A program made the position numbers and the translations under genes. Below are positions 8,622 through 20,358 of a stretch of 34,643 nucleotides of DNA, piece after piece. Each line of letters starts with the position of its first letter. Positions within the stretch are counted from its first letter, which is position 1. Origin of the DNA: Oehlia diaphana (taxonomy: Eukaryota; Glomeromycota; Glomeromycetes; Glomerales; Glomeraceae); NCBI GenBank assembly GCA_003833135.1, contig QZLH01000181.1:9322-43964 (forward strand), read 5' to 3'. The notes under the pieces were generated by a model. It was not told the DNA's origin. It did not search any database and saw only the letters and a list, made by a program, of their open reading frames with translations.

Positions 8622-10553
8622 CCTTCAAGAGTTACGAAGAAAAAGAAAAGTTTTATCAAGCTGACAAATACACAAATTGGTGATCAGGTTGAACAACTAG
8701 ATGTGATGATAAAAAGTAATTTACTATTTTATACATAGTAAATAACTAATCATATCAGCTGATTGAAAAAGTTCCTTAATTTTTTTGGGATCACTTTTAA
8801 TTCATATTCCAGATACATTTTAATTTTTATATTCTAATGATCTTGATAATTAATCACATAATTTTACATATGATCTGTTTGCCATGTTTGACCATCAAAA
8901 TTTTATAAACTCTTTCATCCTAAATGGATCAGCAAAGTGTAAGAAAAATTATAACCAATAATTATCCTGAAAATTCTATTATTGAATATTCTGAATCTGA
9001 GCGAAGTTACATCTATAACATTATTAAAAAGGGAAATTATCCACCTGTTGCTTATCTTAAATACACAAACATCAAGATGGATTCCAAATTCCTGACAATT
9101 GCAAAATTGAATCAAGTTGAGAAAACCTAAAGATGGGCATTCAGCCAAGAGTTTATTGGGTGTATTATGTAAATGAATATCAATACAAAATAAAATTAGA
9201 AAAGTCCTGTTCAAATTTGTACACTAAAGTACAACAATAATATTATCATATTAACTAATGATATTAATTATATTTTTAAGTTTATCAATATGAATTTATT
9301 TTTTTATAATAACAGACCTTAGATCCAGTGTGTTATTCTGGACTTCATCTAGAAGTACATTAGCAAGAGATACTAAGAGGTGAGCAACAACATTAAAACC
9401 ATTTAACAATTTAACCATAACTGGACAAAATAACTGAGCAAAAAAAATTGCAAAATCTGCACATGAAATATTTGACCAAACATCGATCAAAAAATTGTCA
9501 TTCAAAAAATAAACCTATTTTAAAATCAATTGGATTTGGTATAAAATATCAATCATTTTATTTTAGTATTGGCAAGAAAAATATTGAAAATACAAAAGAT
9601 AAAGTAAGAGCAACTGTTCAAGCATGTGAAAAAGGTCAAATAACATGCGGAGGATATCAGAATTCAGCTTCAATCTGCCAGGGCTTTACCACAGAATGGT
9701 TAGTTTCTTCAGAAAGAATGAAAATTGCATGGGAAATAAATGAAATTATACCAATTTCACTTATTAATATGTCACCATTATCAGATAATTCTGTAAATTT
9801 GGAAGTACATATTGATGATGCTGATATTACTAATAATGTGCAACAATCAATTGATAAAGGTGGGAGGCAAAAAAATTATTAAAATTTAAAACATCTTATA
9901 CCAGGTCTTAATGAAAAAGAAGTATTATATGTGACAAGGCCTAAAATACATTTAAGCATCTTTGATGATAGGAGGAATGTTGGAAAAAAGTAAAACATGT
10001 GATGATTACTTTTTCAATTCTCAATGATAAAGATACATTATAACAACCAGATAGTCATTATACTATAGCATTTTATCCTGGTATTTAAAAGTAGAATTGT
10101 TGCATACTGCAATAGAATATTTTAATTATGGGATTGAGAAAATTAAAAGAAGAAGGATTATTAGATGATTAAGGTATAAAATGGAAATTTGATCTCTATT
10201 TTTCATCAGATTGGAAATTTCTTACGATTTGTTTGGGAGTGAATGCAGCAAATAGTAAATGGTTTGGGAAATCTTCATATGAATGGACAATAAGTAAGAA
10301 TATGAATCAAATTTATAAAAATTATAAATTTTATATGGGTCACATTCAATTTCCACTTTTTGATATAATTCCATTACAGAATTGGATGCCAGATGAATTA
10401 CATATGATGCTATGCATTACAGATGTTCTTTGTCAACTGGTAATTGATGAACTTAAATCTAGAAATATTTGGGAAGATAAAGCAAGAAATGTAATTGCTG
10501 AAGAAATGAAACTTATATGTGCCAGCTGGCTTGAAACAGGTTCAACTAATTGA
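8622..10553 (+). pseudogene. decayed transposase-like protein of a multicopy glomeromycotan family
   Basis: Several plus-strand frames line up as one broken protein. Segment 8622-8740 is lysine-rich (TKKKKSFIKLT). Segment 8924-9130 opens with ATG and contains ENSIIEYSESERSYIYNIIK. Segment 9170-9238 reads NEYQYKIKLEKSC. Segment 9310-9505 includes TTLKPFNNLTITG with stops. Segment 9448-9882 contains SSERMKIAWEINEIIPISL. The last part, about 10000-10553, contains SSDWKFLTICLGVNAAN, PLFDIIPLQNWMPDELH and LVIDELKSRNIWEDKARN. From memory this domain order belongs to a large uncharacterised repeat family in Rhizophagus with relatives in some invertebrates, probably transposon-derived. Members normally have a Cys-x-x-Cys just after the NAAN stretch, and here it is missing. 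Many stops and frame changes mean it is dead. ORFs on the opposite strand here are shadows. Confidence 0.6.
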
Positions 10554-10702
10554 TAAAATAAATTATAATTTTTTTCCAAATATGCTAATTGTTGTTACAT
10601 TTCTTTCAATTATCTAAGGATATTCTATAATTTTTGTTCGTAAAATTGTAAAACTTACAGAAACAAATTCTGATGAATATTCAATATTTCATGCATCTGA
10701 TT

Positions 10703-11340
10703 TTACTTTTCTTTTTCATCCAATAACAATTGTGTAGGTTTCAGTTTATAAGTTTGTATTTTCATAAACACTAATGTCATATGATTTTGATCTTGAAGTT
10801 TTAGAAGAGGATCAGATTCTAAAAGAGAATCTAGCTCCTTTACATATATCATATATGAGTCTTGAAGAGGATCTGGATCATTTGGACTTGATGGTGGTTG
10901 GAATGATAAAACAGATGTATTTAGATGTTGTGAAAAAAATTTAGTGCCCCAATTACCATCTCTCAATACTTATGATAAAATGGAGTAAGCATCAATGTCT
11001 TTAAATATACACCTATAATTTCCTGTTCTTGGATAATAATTATGTATAAACCCTTTAAAAACACAAAAAAACTGACTCTCTGTACAATTAATCATAATGT
11101 GAAGTTGTGAACATTACCAAAGTGCCTTGAATGCTGTTTTAACTTTTCTTTTATATGATAAACTATAGTTTTTCGCATCTTTTCAATCGCCACTTCAGGC
11201 AAATTATAAATTGCTGGCTTCATAGTATTAGCGTCTTGAATGGATATTTTGTGTTTAATCGAACTTGAATGTCATTTATAGATCCTTCCACACATTTTAC
11301 ATTCCAACTTATTGCAAGAAGTATTACTTGAAGTTGACAT
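10703..11340 (-). pseudogene. decayed zinc-finger-like protein gene
   Basis: Read on the minus strand it starts MSTSSNTSCNKLECKMCGRI (a C-x2-C pair, as at the start of a C2H2 or BED-type finger). After an in-frame TGA it continues with YNLPEVAIEKMRKTIVYHIK. A putative 38-nt GT-AG intron (11080-11117), or else a frameshift, joins ..HF to ESQFFCVFKGFIHNYYP. A TAA then interrupts before RDGNWGTKFFSQHLN. The open tail ends LLLDEKEK at 10703. Composition and motifs are consistent with a multicopy Rhizophagus family of unknown function. It converges on the transposase-like pseudogene and may have been its partner in one mobile unit, which is inference. Confidence 0.5.
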
Positions 11341-11790
11341 TGTCAAAATATTTTTTTTAAAAAAAAATAGTCAACGCAGTTAGCAATAAAAAAGTCTTTA
11401 TTTTAGACCAAATAATAGTATGTTTTGAATTCAGTTTCTTACTCTAAATATCCTGATGGGTTCCATATATTATTGATGGGTTTCATAAGAAATGTTGGTT
11501 ATAATGATACTATTGTTTGGGGTCTTTTGATTATAAAAACGATTTTTACGTGAATTTGCCATCCGCATAACTAAATATAATGACATAAAATTAGGCCCAA
11601 TTTTTCCGATCAGCAAATATGTACTTATTTATTATTGAAATGGGGACCGACATAACCCTAGGTCCATTTCCAAAAATGATTAAATAAATTTGTCATGAAC
11701 AAAAAAAATTCTCATTATTTGGAAAAGTAAATATGTAAAAAAACTTTAAATTAATCAGTTATAATAATTTTGCAAATATTATTCATTTCT
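11341..11790. other. AT-rich spacer, no gene
   Basis: No convincing coding or RNA signal. It separates the zinc-finger-like remnant from the 3' end of the F-box pseudogene. Confidence 0.45.
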
Positions 11791-11794
11791 ATAA

Positions 11795-13312
11795 CTAATC
11801 AATATTCTTTGTAAAGTCATAAACGTTAATAACTAAATCACTAAGTCTTCGAACTTTAATATTATGTAACTCGAATTCCTTCACTTCGTCTTTCAAATCA
11901 AACAATTCTTTCTTATTAATATCCTTAATAGCCAAATACTTGACTCTTTTTTTCTTCATAATATATTCCTTTACGCAACATAAAATATCATCACTGCCAA
12001 TTTGTGGTATTATTAACAATTTATTAATAAAAGTATACTGAGAATTTTCTAAGAATACTCTAAAATCAGTTCCTTGAATGGTTAAATTCAAACGTAAGTA
12101 ATCTAATTTAGAAGGGAGAATTTGTCCTAGATTTAATATGATTGAACTACAACTTGTTAAATATTTATTATCCCATATACTGATTGAAAGATAACTGAGA
12201 CTTTGTTTAATATTTACGATTAAATGATTATTCGATCAGCAGAAATCTCACTTTCAATTCCCAAAAAATAAAGAAAATTGATATTATCACAATATTTTAA
12301 TAATTGTGATATATCATGATTAAAACAAGTCCCGCCGAAATTTTCTAAATAACCATCAGATTTTTGCAATAATTGATGCAATGATTCAAATCGTAGTACT
12401 TCATTAAAAATCAAAGTTTTCAATTTAAATGGTTTAGTTGAATTAATAATTTGCTGAATAAAATTACTATTCAAAAATGAACAATAAACTATATGAATAG
12501 ATTCTAAAACATTTAATTGTTCAAATATTTTATCAAGATTGGTTATAAATTTAAATTTGACGTTATAAAAAACTATTGTATTTAAGGTACTTGAACAATT
12601 ATAATTTTTTGATAATAATAATGACTGATATAAGGATAAATGATCGCTATCTATTGAAATTTTTTTAAGATTTCGATGTGAATGAATTACTTGCAATATA
12701 CGATTATTAATTATCGTATTGATATAATAGCCTTTGATATAAAGTTTCAAATTTCTAACGTTTTGAACAAAATTTTGATTTTGTGAAACTAACTTAAGAA
12801 TATTAATAAGATATGCATTATAAATACTACATGGAATCTCAATTTCAAGTGTATGTAAATTTACTTCATTAATAAAAATTTTAAATATTGACATATGAAC
12901 TAATATCCTAAAATTTTTTTCAGAATCATGTAATCTATTTTCAGATTTTAAATTTTTAATAACAATATCTAACCATTTCTCAACAAAGTAAATAAACTTA
13001 TATGTATTCAAATATTTTAAAAAACTAGGATAATTGAACAGTGTATTCGTAGATAATGAATTATTAATAATTCCATATTCATATAATTTCGTTTTAAAAT
13101 CATCATTTAAATTTTATAAGTAAATTTCAATAAAACCATATTTTTCGGTAAAAATTGAAAATGGATTTTCCCATAATAATGGAATTGCTAAGCGACACCA
13201 TAATCTATTTACTCAAATACATGAATGTAAAGTTGAAAAATCATTCTGAAAATATTTTAGAAATTCATGTTAATTCAGGTAATTCTCCTGAAAACACTTT
13301 TGAACATGACAT
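11795..13312 (-). pseudogene. F-box protein gene, broken
   Basis: Starting at an ATG at 13312 the minus strand reads MSCSKVFSGELPEL. After a frame change it continues KYFQNDFSTLHSCI, stop, VNRLWCRLAIPLLWENPFSI, which is the F-box helix pattern (LPEL..I..F..D..L..C..VNR.W...A.P.LW..P) typical of Rhizophagus F-box proteins. A second stop follows YGFIEIYL. A long open part then runs 13011-12220 with leucine-rich, repeat-like content. A frameshift near 12220 separates it from 12091-11795, which ends VINVYDFTKNID. Total length is about 500 codons, the usual size for these single-exon proteins. F-box proteins recruit substrates to SCF ubiquitin ligases. With two internal stops and two frame changes this copy cannot make a full product, although the 263-codon middle frame remains open. 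Confidence 0.8.
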
Positions 13313-13451
13313 ATTGTAATCGAAAGTGAAAAGGGGAATTTTGGGGAATGTATCGAACTTTATTATTATATAGATTTTCAGCCGATATTGTCATTGGCTA
13401 ATTATGTGTAACATGTTTCGGGAAAATCTACCTATTATAGCGGGTATAAGA

Positions 13452-13750
13452 CAGTGTTCGAAAATGACCTGGTCATTTGACCATTTAAATGATTTATGAA
13501 ATCATTTGGCATTATTCATAATCATTTGTCATTTGGTCATTTCAATCATTTGATTTTGATTAGCTAATATTATCACATAAACAATTATGTGACTATAATT
13601 AAAAAATAATGAATGTAGTGTAGGCAAAATTATAATGTTGGCCAAAATTACATTCAAATGACCAAGGTCATTTGTCATTTGAGCATTGAAAATGACATGT
13701 CATTTGTCATTTGTCATTTGAGTCATTTGGTCATTCCAAGTCAAACACTG
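13452..13750. mobile_element. hAT-like MITE with CAGTG termini and CATTTG repeats
   Basis: The 299-bp element starts CAGTGTTCGA and ends with the inverse of CAGTGTTTGA. An identical 8-bp direct repeat GTATAAGA flanks it at 13444-13451 and 13751-13758. Both arms are built from many copies of AAATGAC / GTCATTT in alternating orientation, giving a strong foldback. The middle (13560-13640) is AT-rich. No transposase is encoded. Confidence 0.92.
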
Positions 13751-13758
13751 GTATAAGA

Positions 13759-14225
13759 TATTAATTTATATAAATCAAGTTTTGTAATAAAATTGGGTGA
13801 CAGTACAGCCAGTACCTTCCCTTACTATAGTTCGAAACCAAAACTCAAACTATAACTAACCTAAATCTAAACTAAACTAAACCGAAATTTTTAATTTTTT
13901 TCTCTCTCATTTTTTACGTGAAATCATGTGACTTGAGAATAAATTTCAGTCGCACGATCGTCCCATCCAAATTATTTCAGAATTCATTCCCAGCTCCACG
14001 TTTGTCGTGACATTCTGGATCACCGTTGTCGGACGGGCACGTTTCAATCAAATTATTCTATATTATTACTAGTTGTAACTTATTGCTTGGAATTATATGA
14101 TCGCATATAATCTCACTTTTTTGTTTAACACACGTAATAAACTAACCAGGTTGCACAATTAGAATTTATAAAGATGATCTAAACGTTACAGTTACACACA
14201 AATTTTTTTAATTATATTTATAAGA
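13759..14225. other. spacer with AAACTA-rich tract and CACGTG-like block
   Basis: No gene seen. Positions 13840-13890 are rich in AACTA/AAACTA words. The block at 13911-13935 (TTTTTACGTG, 3 bp, CATGTGACTT) recurs almost unchanged at 15011-15034, as TTTTTACGTGTAATCACGTG followed by ACTT. Confidence 0.45.
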
Positions 14226-14365
14226 TAATAATGGAATTTCTAAATGATATCATAATCTATTAACTAAAACACATGTACTGTATGTAAAGTTGTGAAAAAT
14301 TTTATGATTCACATGTTAATTCGGACAAATCTTCTGAAAATATTTTTGAGTATGATAATGTAATA
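14226..14365 (-). pseudogene. duplicated remnant of the F-box gene 5' end
   Basis: The segment (ATAATAATGGAATTTCTAAA onwards, through AATTCGGACAAATCTTCTGA, to the GAGTATGATAATGTAAT end) aligns by eye with 13173-13320, the F-box region and start of the pseudogene at 11795-13312. Similarity continues a little into its upstream AAGTGAAAAG region. It is heavily degraded and only about 140 bp remain, indicating an old tandem duplication of an F-box gene 5' end. Confidence 0.55.
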
Positions 14366-15180
14366 AGTGAAAAGAGAAAAAGAGAAGTATGTGTATCATA
14401 TTTATTATTTTCTAAATGGTGATCTCTTACAGCCGTAAGACTGTAACGTCACTAACGTGATTAATAATTATTTACTTAACAGCAATTGAATCGTCATTAC
14501 TAGCAATAGTTACCAATTATATTAAACATAATATTTGATAAAAAAGATATTATCATGGTTGATTTTAAAGTTATTTATTATTCAATTCTGAGAGGTGACG
14601 AAACTGTAGGTGAACTTTTGAAATACTTAGAATTGCAGACCAAACGGTCACGCGACTCTATAACAAAGTATTAATCTATCTAAATACAAAGAGCTCGCAC
14701 GCAATATGTGTAACGGGCCATGCAGCTGCATAACACATGAATAAATAGAAACTACCCTCCAATCTTCCAAACTCGTCCAGTAAAAGAAAACACAAAAAAA
14801 AAAGTAAAAGCAAAATGAAATTTGAACCTAACAGAAGAAACCTCAATCCTAAAGGAAAAAACCATTACTATAAATACCTGTGATCCAGGGAATGTGTTAT
14901 AAAGTCAGATAAAAATAACCCAGCCTACTCGCCCAGTGATTATCCCACTGTCCTACAAAAATATTTAACGTTAACGAACCGTACCTGCCTAAAATTTGTC
15001 ATTGAAAAATTTTTTACGTGTAATCACGTGACTTCGATTGCGAGATGCAACCCATTATTACTTTTTCCATTTTCTATTGTAGAGTTGACTTTCTTTATGC
15101 AATCTTTTTTTTACATAGATCACGCGCCACAACTTTAAAATTTCCTGAAAGAAGGCATTTGGGTATAGTATTAACAATAC
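14366..15180. other. intergenic DNA, no gene recognised
   Basis: It contains the second CACGTG-containing block (15011-15034) and a 22-codon frame at 14816 (start MKFEPNRRNLNPKGK) too short to interpret. No tRNA-like or rRNA-like element was found. Confidence 0.4.
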
Positions 15181-15181
15181 T

Positions 15182-15520
15182 TCACATTAGTATGATAATT
15201 ACATGTTGAGAACTTATGAGAATCCTCGCCGCCACACGCAAAAATTCACTGCAAAATAAAACACTTTTTAATTGTTTTAATTGTTTTAAATGAAACTTAC
15301 ATTAGACCGGCTCCGCTCAATGATATAAAATCTCCCATGGATGCATACTGTGACAATTTCAGTTGTAACCAGGCTTCAGCATACAGAGGACTGAACTTCC
15401 GTGAACGTTCTCTTTTGAAACAATAAGAACCGATTTAATTTCTTGAAGCCGAATTCTCTTTGTTGCACTTCTTTCCGCTCATGCCATTCTGCAGGTCCCT
15501 ACGAATTAACATTGAAAGCT
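15182..15520 (-). pseudogene. 3' part of an unidentified spliced gene, minus strand
   Basis: The minus strand from about 15520 reads MLIRRDLQNGMSGKKCNKEN, an in-frame TAA, then RERSRKFSPLYAEAWLQLKL and SQYASMGDFISLSGAGL. At 15300 a GTAAGTTTC donor and at 15249 a TTTTGCAG acceptor define a 52-nt intron. Splicing keeps the frame and continues IEFLRVAARILISSQHVI to a TGA at 15182. The in-frame splice supports former coding function and the TAA suggests decay. I do not recognise the product. The opposite strand has a competing frame (15443-15631), so the coding strand is not certain. Confidence 0.35.
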
Positions 15521-16024
15521 TATATTAGTTCTAGCTCATTCACTTCAGGCTATAATAGTGAATACCAAAATGGTATTGTAAACAGTGACCATTTTGACAA
15601 GTGGTTGTACACCATAACCCAACTACCTTAGGGATAAGCATACGTTTCAGGAGTGACTATATATATTATGGTATCCTTCACCACCATCTATATTCTCTAT
15701 TATGACCATCAGATCCTTTGCAAGAGTGGCTCCAGAGCACTTGTCAGACCAACTACTATATCTTCAAGACGGTGAATTTGAACCTGATGACTTATATTCA
15801 GGTACCTTAACCAAGGCTCCACTTTTAAAGATATAACCTTGGGGTGGGTTCTCGTACGATGGGCCCCAGTCATCTATTTGCAACCCTTTAAAGCCGTTCG
15901 GTCAGCCCTCATAAACCTTCGCACGTTGCTTTCGCGGTGTGCAGTCAAGGCTTATGGCCAGTGGGTGATAGAATACTCTTTACCCACCTCTATAAAAATT
16001 CCAGTAAACAGTAACATTTGTTAG
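15301..16024. other. GC-rich island of unknown content
   Basis: GC is far above the surroundings; I count about 56% for 15841-15960 in a region otherwise near one quarter GC. The plus strand has one frame open at 15443-15628, 15638-15770 and 15791-16021, broken by stop clusters (for example GPYELTLKAYISSSSFTSGY). The minus strand also has an open stretch at about 15910-15680 (IDDWGPSYENPPQGYIFKSG). Neither is recognised. I compared it mentally with eukaryotic SSU/LSU rRNA on both strands and found no match. It could be a decayed conserved host gene or DNA from another source. Confidence 0.4.
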
Positions 16025-16250
16025 ACCAGTAGGTTTTAACATCCAATATGTATTCCTTAAGTGTTTTGAGCCAGTAAACCTGAGATAATTCTTTCTATTT
16101 TGAAGTCAGAAATGAAGAGATAAAATTCAGGGTCATTATTTATTTTGAGGAGTATAATACAAAATTTTAAAATGGTTCTCGATAATTACGAAAATTATTT
16201 GTTTAATTTCTTCAAGAGCACTGAAAGTGATCATAAAATTTGAATTAAGA

Positions 16251-16396
16251 GTTAGCGTCATCTTTTTTTTTTTTTTTTTGTTAGAAGGGTTTAGAACTCG
16301 GTAACAACATTTCCTGCCTGTTAGAGTTAGCGTCATCTTTTTTTTTTTGTTAGGAGAGTTTAGAACTCGGAAACAACGTTTCCTGTCTGTTGGAGT
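16251..16396. repeat. 75-bp tandem duplication
   Basis: The unit starts GTTAGCGTCATC, runs through a long T tract, then GTTTAGAACTCGG and AACAAC..TTTCCTG. It starts at 16251 and again at 16326. The second copy differs by a shorter T tract and a few substitutions. Confidence 0.85.
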
Positions 16397-17214
16397 TTTT
16401 TGTTGGGAGAGTTTTTTTTATAGGTGGTGGCTTTTTGATAGAAAGGTGTACCCTTTTATATTATTTTTCTTATCACGTGATGTTAGCTACAATGACAAAA
16501 TATTTATAATCTATTGTGAATAAATATTGTTATCGACCATGACTAATACTTTGTTTGATATATGAGTCATCTTTACTAACTCTGATTTCTTTACTAACAC
16601 TGATTTAGAGAAATTAGTTATCATATGACTCTGATGAGCTCAATAAAGAAACTGTATTGAAACCATTGCGTCACGTAGTAAGTTTTTTTTTTTTGGAAAA
16701 AAAGTAAATACGTTAAAAAAAACAGTTCAAACAATTGTAAATTTCTATATCAGTTAGTCTACAACCATCATTTTTTGCCTTAATTAAAGCGGAGAGTCAA
16801 ACCTGGACTGCATGATCACATGATTAATATAATCAATATTAGCAAAAAATTTAATGTAAGAAAATTTATTATCTGAAAATACAACAATAATGCGAATTAA
16901 TAACTAAGTCTTTTTTTAATTAGTGTAAATAATTTATAATTTATAAATAATAAAAAAACTTCAAGTTAAAAGTTAAATAAACTGAAAACTAAAATCAATC
17001 TTTTTTTTTAAAAAAAAAATCAATTTGAAAAACAAAAAATTTTTAAAAATTTCAGAAAAAATTTCGGTCTATAAGAAACGAGGGAAAAGGTGTGAAAGGA
17101 CGATGCCAGTATTATGAGAACAGTCATTTACAAAGTCATATTTGATTAGATTGTTTTATATGATTAATAATTTTACAGATATAAACAAGATTCCCTTCTT
17201 GATGCATTAAAAGT
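16397..17214. other. AT-rich intergenic DNA, no gene seen
   Basis: Poly-T/poly-A tracts and no coding frame of note. Confidence 0.5.
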
Positions 17215-17379
17215 CAAATCTCACGATCTTATAATGCCCGTGAAATTATTAATTCTGTTGCACGTGGCGAAATAATCGACGATGTCGTATTTTACAGAGT
17301 ATTGAAAGGACCCGAGAAATATATACTGTATTCAGAACTCGTTTACTATACGCGTCTCTTTAGGGCCAGAATTACGTAA
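17215..17379 (+). pseudogene. short unidentified coding remnant
   Basis: The plus strand reads an open 55-codon stretch with good protein character (NAREIINSVARGEIIDDVVF, then LKGPEKYILYSELVYYTRL) ending at TAA. There is no start codon in frame and no continuation was found. It lies upstream of the Hsp70 pseudogene but does not belong to an Hsp70. The family is not recognised. Confidence 0.35.
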
Positions 17380-17578
17380 TGCCGCCTGGAATTATCAAAA
17401 AAGGAAAGGATTAATTTAGTTCATTAGTTACATAAATTTAACGCCAACATTTATTTTGATTTCGTATTTCGAGAAAACTATTTTATTTAAAATAATTTTA
17501 TCTCAAATTTTCAATTTTTTTGTCGTATTGTCCGGTTAAAAACTTCTCCATTATCGATAATTCTTGAACATTTTAAAA

Positions 17579-18435
<857 letters not shown>

Positions 18436-18869
18436 AAAAATTTGATTAAGTCTTTAAGTTTCGTTATTACTGTAATTGCAAAAAAACTGAAAACGTGATA
18501 GCTAATTAATGATTTCAAAAATACACACTGTTTAGAACAGGTTGTTCTCTTGATAATTAATAATTTTACAGGAAAATTATGTAATTATGATTCTTATCAA
18601 TCAGTGTTTGACGTTACAATTAACAATACAGAGTTTGCGTCAAAAAGAAAAAGCGTAGATTATTTCCTTTTTTGGATATTTCCGAATTTGTGCCGATCTC
18701 TTGTTACCTATTTATATATTGCTCGGGGTCCTATAGTATATGTAGTATATGTGGCGTAAAATAATGTCGTACAAAAAAAATACAATCATCACATATAAGA
18801 CCGAACATTTAACAAATTTGGATTAATTCTTTTTTTTCCTTTCTTTTAACGCCGCTGAAATTATAAAAC
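18436..18869 (+). promoter_or_regulatory. upstream region of the plus-strand BTB-TLDc gene
   Basis: No gene. A TATATATTG word at 18712, a TATAGTATATGTAGTATATG stretch at 18732 and a pyrimidine-rich tract at 18830-18848 precede the ATG at 18870. It does not resemble the CCAACCTTATATAATTAG promoter block of the minus-strand paralogues. The 69-codon frame at 18550 is not supported. Confidence 0.35.
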
Positions 18870-20358
18870 ATGGAGGATAATAAACTTTTACCAAAATTGT
18901 CACAAAATTTACTTGAAATATTAAATGATGAAGAATATTATGATATTACTATTGAAGTTGGTAATGACCCTTACGTAAAAGTCTTCCGTGCTCACATGGT
19001 TATTTTACATTATCGTTCTCCTTACTTGCGAAGAATTTTGTCAACTAATAAAAAGAAAAATGATGGAACTTTGGCACATATCAAATTATCAAATATTTCA
19101 CCTGAAATTTTTCAAATAATTTTAAGGTAAAACAAATGATATTCAGGTTATTCTTTTTTATTGATTTTATTAATAATGTAAATATATATATTTTAGGTAT
19201 ATTTATGGTGGAAAACTTTCTTTAAATGATTATGATAATTCGGATATAATTAAGGTCCTAGTTGCCGCTAATGAACTTAGTCTTCAGGAATTAGTTTTAT
19301 ATTTACAATTTTTTTTGATTGAAAACAAAGAAAACTGGATGGAAAATAATTTTAATTTCGTTTATCAAACAATTTTTGAAAATGATTCATTCTCAGAACT
19401 TCAAAAATATTGTATTAATTTAATATCTAAAGAGCCAATTAAGATATTCAATTCATTAAATTTCTCTTCAATTCCGGAAAAACTTTTGATTTCAATTATT
19501 CAAAATGATAATCTTCAAATAAGCGAAATTCAAATTTGGGAAAACGTACTTAAATGGGGACTTGCTCAAAATCCTGAACTTCCTTCTGATATCACAAATT
19601 TCTCAAAAGATGATTTTAATACTTTAAAGAATGCCTTAAAACAATGTATTCCTTTTATTAATTTTTACAATTTAACTTCTAAAGAATTTGTTGACAAAGT
19701 ATTTCCTTATAAAGAAATTTTACCTGAAGAATTATGTACGGATTTATTAAAAGCTTTTTTAACTCTTTTAAATCCTGATAGTAAGCCAATCGACAAATCA
19801 AAATCTCAAATAACTAAAGAAATTGGATTAAAAACTGTTGATTCAAAAATTATTACATGTCAACATGCTGAATTAATCCTAAAGTGGATCAATAGATTAG
19901 AAATTACAGATAAGTTAAATTCATCATATGAATTCAAATTATTATTTCGCGCATCCCGTGATGGACATTCACAAAATAAATTTCACGAAATTTGTGATAA
20001 TAAATCTCGTACAGTTACAATTATTAAAGTGAAAGATAGTACCGAAATTCTTGGAGGTTATAATCCAATTAATTGGAGATTTATTGATTGTTATTATGGA
20101 GCTACTAAAGATAGTTTTATATTTTCTTTTACCAATGACAGAATTGAAAATTATATTTTAAGCCGTGTAGTGAATGAAAAAAGTGCTATACTTAATTGGT
20201 CTTTAGTTGGTCCATCATTTGGTGTAAATGATCTTAATATATGGGACATATTCAATACAAATTATTGTATAAAATCCTCTTATGAAAAATCGATTAGAAA
20301 AAGTGAAAGTAAATTTGATGTAGAAGAATGTGAAGTATTTCAAATTGTTAGTCATTGA
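18870..20358 (+). CDS. BTB-BACK-TLDc protein, copy A (2 exons)
   Basis: Exon 1 is 18870-19126 (257 nt) and exon 2 is 19197-20358. The 70-nt intron runs from GTAAAACAA to ATATTTTAG and is phase 2. The joined CDS is 1419 nt, 472 residues. Residues about 20-125 are a BTB/POZ fold (YYDITIEVGNDPYVKVFRAH, then HYRSPYLRRIL). The BACK-type helical region follows (about 126-270; FNSLNFSSIPEKLLISIIQ). TLDc fills about 300-470 (SYEFKLLFRASRDGHSQNKF, TKDSFIFSF, GPSFG, C-terminal EECEVFQIV). BTB-BACK proteins commonly act as cullin-3 adaptors, and TLDc proteins such as Oxr1 and NCOA7 bind the V-ATPase and protect against oxidative stress. The role of this fungal fusion is inferred only. It is inverted relative to copies B, C and D and about 90% identical to B over exon 1 (9 differences in 86). 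It looks intact. Confidence 0.93.

Noticed and set aside
8915..9505. Minus-strand frames of 99 and 69 codons
   Set aside because: Both overlap plus-strand segments that match a recognisable family order; treated as shadows.
15301..16024. Possible ribosomal RNA segment
   Set aside because: High GC suggested rRNA, but no stretch matches conserved SSU or LSU rRNA cores that I could recall, on either strand.
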